This document shows, piece after piece, positions 8,089 to 10,555 of a DNA stretch of 10,555 nucleotides. The stretch spans positions 1-10,555 of the forward strand of contig CAZMQV010000090.1 in the NCBI GenBank assembly GCA_964568675.1, read 5' to 3'. Every line of letters starts with the position of its first letter. Position 1 is the first letter of the stretch. The stretch comes from UPXZ01 sp964568675 (GTDB taxonomy: Bacteria > Bacteroidota > Bacteroidia > Bacteroidales > Paludibacteraceae). Below the pieces are notes generated by a model, which ran no database searches, was not told where the DNA came from, and was given only the letters and a program-made list of their open reading frames with translations. Position numbers and translations under genes: made by a program.

Positions 8089-9624
8089 ATGGAAACAAAC
8101 AACGAAAACAGGCGTGAGAATGGGAATTCTGATGCCGGCCGTGATGGTAATTCTTTTAGAAGAAACAATTTTGATTCATCGAAAGGCACACGTGGCGGAA
8201 ATCGTTTCGACTCAAGAAACGAAGGATATCAACGAAGAGATGGAAATCGAAGTTACGATGGGAATCGAAGCAACGAAGGATACCAACGCCGTGAAGGATT
8301 CCGCAGCAATGACGGTAACCGCAGCAACGAAGGATATCAACGCAGAGAAGGATACCGCAGCAATGACGGAAATCGTAGTAACGAAGGATATCAACGTAGA
8401 GAAGGATTCCGTAGCAATGACGGAAATCGCAGCAACGAAGGATACCAACGTAGAGAAGGATTCCGTAGCAATGACGGAAATCGCAGCAATGAAGGATACC
8501 AACGCAGAGAAGGATTCCGTAGCAATGACGGAAATCGTAGCAACGAAGGTTTTCAACGCAGAGAAGGACAATCATTTCGCCCCGGCAATGAGCAAGGCTC
8601 ACGATTTGGCGGTGAAAGAAGAAGTTTCGACAAACCACGCTTTGAGAACAGAGATAATCGTGGCGAAAGAAGCGACAGCAGACCCGGAGGTTTCAGAAAT
8701 CGCTTTGATTCGAACGAAAGACCGAATGCAGGCAAACTGAACTTTAGAAAACCTAGCGAAGCCGGCGACTCAAAATACATTGAAACTCGCTTTGACAACC
8801 AACGCGAAGGTGTTGTATTTCGCAAAAGAAAAGGAACTTACGACCCAAATGCCAAATACAGTAAGAAAAAACAGATTGAATACCGCAACAACTTTATAGA
8901 CCCCACCAAGCCAATACGCTTAAACAGATTTTTGGCTAACGCCGGAATATGCTCACGTCGCGAAGCGGATGAATTTATTCAGGCCGGAGTAATCTCTGTT
9001 AATGGAGTGATTGTATCTGAACTGGGAACAAAAGTACTCCCGATTGACAACGTGATGTTTCACAATCAGCCGGTAAAAATTGAGAAGAAAGTATATATTC
9101 TGCTCAACAAACCTAAAGACTGTGTTACCACTTCTGAAGACACACATGCGCGAATGACGGTGATGGATTTGGTAAAAAATGCTTGTAGCGAACGCGTATA
9201 TCCCGTAGGACGACTCGATAGGAACACTACCGGCGTACTTCTTCTTACCAATGACGGCGATTTGGCCTCCAAACTGACTCACCCCAAAAACGATAAAAAG
9301 AAAATATATCATGTGGGATTAGCCACCGACCTGACTGCCGAAGATTATGAAAAAATAATCAATGGCGTGGACTTGGGCGACTTCACCATCAAAGCCGACG
9401 CGCTGGAGTTTGTAAAAGACGACAGTCTAAGAGAAGTTGGTATTGAGATTCACTCAGGCCAAAACCGTGTCGTGCGTCGTATTTTCGAATCGTTGGGCTA
9501 CAAAATCATCAAATTGGACAGAGTGTTTTTTGCCGGTCTAACTAAGAAAAGCGTTCCACGTGGCAAGTACCGCTTCTTGAGCGAAAAAGAAGTTGCATTC
9601 TTGAAAATGGGTTCACACGAATAA
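8089..9624 (+). CDS. rluB: RsuA/RluB-family rRNA pseudouridine synthase with long repetitive Arg/Gly/Asn-rich N-terminal tail
   Basis: Converts a specific uridine of ribosomal RNA to pseudouridine, acting in the cytoplasm on the ribosome or its precursor. The C-terminal part (about 274-511) is a normal enzyme: an S4 RNA-binding domain (276-321, IRLNRFLANAGICSRREADE and GVISVNGVIV), then the catalytic domain with the family motif VGRLDRNTTGVLLLTNDG, whose Asp377 is the expected catalytic residue, and the late motif SGQNRVVRRIFESLGY. The motif resembles RluB (23S rRNA) more than RluF or RsuA, but the exact target base is inferred. The first ~270 residues are low-complexity, rich in Arg, Asn, Gly and Ser, and probably disordered. 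They contain six complete copies and a half copy of an 18-residue repeat (44-160), then an RG/RF-rich stretch and a Lys-rich segment before the S4 domain. E. coli RluB is about 290 residues, so the tail nearly doubles the protein. The likely role of the tail is RNA or ribosome binding, but this is not shown. A membrane-protein gene follows after 16 bases. Confidence 0.93.
   Translation: METNNENRRENGNSDAGRDGNSFRRNNFDSSKGTRGGNRFDSRNEGYQRRDGNRSYDGNRSNEGYQRREGFRSNDGNRSNEGYQRREGYRSNDGNRSNEGYQRREGFRSNDGNRSNEGYQRREGFRSNDGNRSNEGYQRREGFRSNDGNRSNEGFQRREGQSFRPGNEQGSRFGGERRSFDKPRFENRDNRGERSDSRPGGFRNRFDSNERPNAGKLNFRKPSEAGDSKYIETRFDNQREGVVFRKRKGTYDPNAKYSKKKQIEYRNNFIDPTKPIRLNRFLANAGICSRREADEFIQAGVISVNGVIVSELGTKVLPIDNVMFHNQPVKIEKKVYILLNKPKDCVTTSEDTHARMTVMDLVKNACSERVYPVGRLDRNTTGVLLLTNDGDLASKLTHPKNDKKKIYHVGLATDLTAEDYEKIINGVDLGDFTIKADALEFVKDDSLREVGIEIHSGQNRVVRRIFESLGYKIIKLDRVFFAGLTKKSVPRGKYRFLSEKEVAFLKMGSHE
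8218..8568 (+). repeat. In-frame 54-bp tandem repeat, about 6.5 copies, inside the pseudouridine synthase gene
   Basis: Each 54-base unit encodes one 18-residue repeat with consensus NEGYQRREGFRSNDGNRS. Full units start at 8218, 8272, 8326, 8380, 8434 and 8488, and a half unit (NEGFQRREG) begins at 8542. The first unit is the most divergent (DGNRSYDGNRS in its second half). The inner units differ almost only by silent changes such as TAT/TAC and CGC/CGT, and by one F/Y swap. The unit length is a multiple of three, so gain or loss of a copy keeps the reading frame. Confidence 0.95.
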
Positions 9625-9640
9625 TTACGAGTAATTCATC

Positions 9641-10204
9641 ATGTCAAAAGAGACACCAATATCCCCCGAAAACCAAAAGTCAACGACAAGTGTAACGCGC
9701 GCGAAAAGAAGCCCGGGCAAAGTCGGCAAACTGATATTGAACAACAAACTTAGTTTTTCATTACTTTTTGCGCTTATTGTTGTTTTTGTGTGGGGACAAT
9801 GGCAGATTGGCAAAAAAGAGAAGGAAAAGCAGAGTTTGGTAAAAATTCACCAAATTCAGACCGACAGCATACAAAGCGCTGATTACTTACTCGTATCCAA
9901 GGTGTTTTCCTGGATTGCTCGAAGCGACATGATGCGCAATAACTTTGATCAGGCAAGCCAGTATATGCTTAAAATCAGTAAGGAACCGAACATTACAAAA
10001 GCATATATTATCAACACCGACAATTCCACCATTATCCTGTCCAGTTTACAAGAAGATGTGGGAAAGCCGGTTATTGATATAGCGCTACTGCAAACAGAGG
10101 CTAACAACATTCAACAAATAAATGGATTTAAGCGTTTTGTGATTCCCATCAGTGGGTTGAACCGAAAAATTGGACTTGCGGTGATTGAAACCACCTTAAA
10201 ATAA
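9641..10204 (+). CDS. Small single-pass membrane protein with Cache/PAS-like extracytoplasmic domain, function unknown
   Basis: I do not recognise a named family. Visible in its 187 residues: a positively charged cytoplasmic N-terminus (1-36, several Lys/Arg), one hydrophobic helix (about 37-54, LSFSLLFALIVVFVWGQW), a charged helix (about 57-100), and a C-terminal domain expected outside the inner membrane. The C-terminal stretch ITKAYIINTDNSTIILSSL followed by EDVGKPVID, and the end VIPISGLNRKIGLAVIETTL, resemble the core strands and the 'xGKPxxD' loop of single-Cache sensor domains of chemoreceptors and sensor kinases. No HAMP, kinase, methyl-accepting or DNA-binding domain follows: the protein ends at 187 and a terminator comes next, so it does not look like a broken longer gene. 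It starts 16 bases after the pseudouridine synthase stop and probably shares its transcript. The reading frame is secure; the fold assignment is inference from pattern. Confidence 0.8.
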   Translation: MSKETPISPENQKSTTSVTRAKRSPGKVGKLILNNKLSFSLLFALIVVFVWGQWQIGKKEKEKQSLVKIHQIQTDSIQSADYLLVSKVFSWIARSDMMRNNFDQASQYMLKISKEPNITKAYIINTDNSTIILSSLQEDVGKPVIDIALLQTEANNIQQINGFKRFVIPISGLNRKIGLAVIETTLK

Positions 10205-10229
10205 GCAAATTCAAATATACACAAAAAGG

Positions 10230-10271
10230 AAACGGGCAGAAAAGAGTTAAATACTCATCTGCTCGTTTTTT
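10230..10271 (+). terminator. Rho-independent terminator of the pseudouridine synthase/membrane protein pair
   Basis: An 11-bp stem AAACGGGCAGA (10230-10240) / TCTGCTCGTTT (10258-10268), with one G-T wobble, is extended inside by GAGT (10244-10247) / ACTC (10253-10256) and runs into six T (10266-10271). It lies 26 bases after the stop codon at 10204. The left arm is preceded by an A-rich stretch, so it could also stop transcription arriving from the right. Confidence 0.9.
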
Positions 10272-10294
10272 ATTGTTTCAAGGTAAGCACCCGT

Positions 10295-10336
10295 ATCGGC
10301 TGTCATGCTCAATCCACGGAGAGGATGACGGCCGAT
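10295..10336. repeat. Long inverted repeat (12-bp stem, 18-base loop)
   Basis: ATCGGCTGTCAT (10295-10306) pairs with ATGACGGCCGAT (10325-10336) with a single G-T wobble across the stem; CTC/GAG in the loop could extend the structure. It is followed on the plus strand by a broken T-rich tract (TCTTTTCTTTAG), so it might be a back-up terminator. It could equally be part of the repeat cluster that follows. Nothing in the sequence decides between these. Confidence 0.6.
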
Positions 10337-10398
10337 TCTTTTCTTTAGAAATAGTTTTAGTAAATGCTTGAGGGAGTAAACTAAGATGTTGGCCAATA

Positions 10399-10482
10399 GT
10401 CGCTGGTCGCTGGTCATTAGTCGATGGTCGTTAGTTGTTAGTTGTTAGTCGCTGGTCGCTGGTCGTTAGTCGTTAGTTGTTA
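10399..10482. repeat. Heptanucleotide tandem array, 12 units of 7 bp
   Basis: Twelve consecutive 7-base units fit the pattern GTCGYTR with few exceptions. In order they are GTCGCTG twice, GTCATTA, GTCGATG, GTCGTTA, GTTGTTA twice, GTCGCTG twice, GTCGTTA twice and GTTGTTA. The pair GTCGCTG-GTCGCTG recurs exactly 49 bases later, hinting at a higher-order period of seven units. All units keep the initial GT. No open frame of note or RNA gene explains it. Confidence 0.92.
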
Positions 10483-10491
10483 TGTTCTCAG

Positions 10492-10540
10492 AACCCCCAC
10501 GATAAATCATGGGGTTAATCACATTCCGCCCCCCGGGCGG
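10492..10540. repeat. REP-like double hairpin
   Basis: Two palindromes stand 11 bases apart. The first, 10495-10514, is a 20-base near-perfect palindrome (CCCCACGAT / ATCATGGGG with one C-A mismatch). The second is CCGCCC (10526-10531) / GGGCGG (10535-10540) around a three-base loop. Paired GC-rich hairpins in intergenic DNA are typical of REP-type elements, and the segment around ACGATAAATC followed by TTAATCACATTCCGCCCC resembles dispersed intergenic repeats I recall from Bacteroidota genomes. Membership in a dispersed family cannot be shown from one copy. Confidence 0.6.
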
Positions 10541-10555
10541 TTCGCATCCAAAATC

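Larger units (their letters stand above)
10205..10555. other. Gene-free right end of the window
   Basis: After the stop codon at 10204 there is no plausible coding frame on either strand to the window edge. The stretch holds, in order, the terminator, the 12-bp-stem inverted repeat, a plain segment of about 60 bases (10337-10398), the heptamer array and the REP-like double hairpin. No tRNA or other known RNA gene was recognised, and no insertion sequence or attachment site could be supported. Confidence 0.75.

Noticed and set aside
8114..8740. Long open frames overlapping the repeat region in other frames (plus strand 8114-8740; minus strand 8156-8638 and 8212-8571)
   Set aside because: The 54-base unit is a multiple of three, so any frame without a stop in one unit stays open through all copies. 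The encoded peptides are repetitive shadows, and the pseudouridine synthase frame carries the recognisable protein.
10399..10482. CRISPR array
   Set aside because: The units are 7 bases with no spacers, so it is a simple tandem repeat. No cas gene is nearby.

Overview
The window looks like a chromosomal piece of a Bacteroidota (Bacteroidetes) bacterium. The evidence is a SusC/RagA-type TonB-dependent transporter, a triple-Tyr (Y_Y_Y)/LuxR-type sensor-regulator, promoter-like sequences of the Bacteroidota form (TTG-N19/20-TAnnTTTG), no clear Shine-Dalgarno sequences, and a moderate to low G+C content. A genus cannot be named from the sequence.

Left two thirds (1-7899, all on the minus strand, so read from right to left): this is the start of a polysaccharide-utilisation-type locus. 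The order of transcription is a membrane-anchored one-component regulator (7899-5032), a secreted glycoside hydrolase family 3 enzyme of the BglX type (4820-2433), and a SusC-like outer-membrane transporter (2398 to beyond the left edge, about 800 residues visible, C-terminus missing). A SusD-like partner and further enzymes would be expected beyond base 1 but are not visible. The regulator has its own promoter candidate. A second promoter candidate lies just before the GH3 gene, and the 34-base gap between GH3 and SusC suggests one transcript. The likely logic is that the regulator's periplasmic sensor detects a glycan fragment and its C-terminal helix-turn-helix switches on the GH3-SusC operon. 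The substrate is probably a beta-glucoside or beta-glucan-like saccharide, but this is inferred only from the enzyme family.

Right third (8089-10204, plus strand, divergent from the regulator): an RsuA/RluB-family rRNA pseudouridine synthase with a very long, Arg/Gly/Asn-rich, repeat-built N-terminal tail is followed after 16 bases by a small single-pass membrane protein with a Cache/PAS-like extracytoplasmic domain. The pair ends at a strong Rho-independent terminator (10230-10271).

Right edge (10272-10555, no gene found): a 12-bp-stem hairpin, an array of twelve 7-bp repeats, and a pair of hairpins resembling REP-type elements stand close together. This non-coding cluster and the repeat-built tail of the pseudouridine synthase are the least ordinary parts of the window. 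I found no convincing evidence for a wholly new system.
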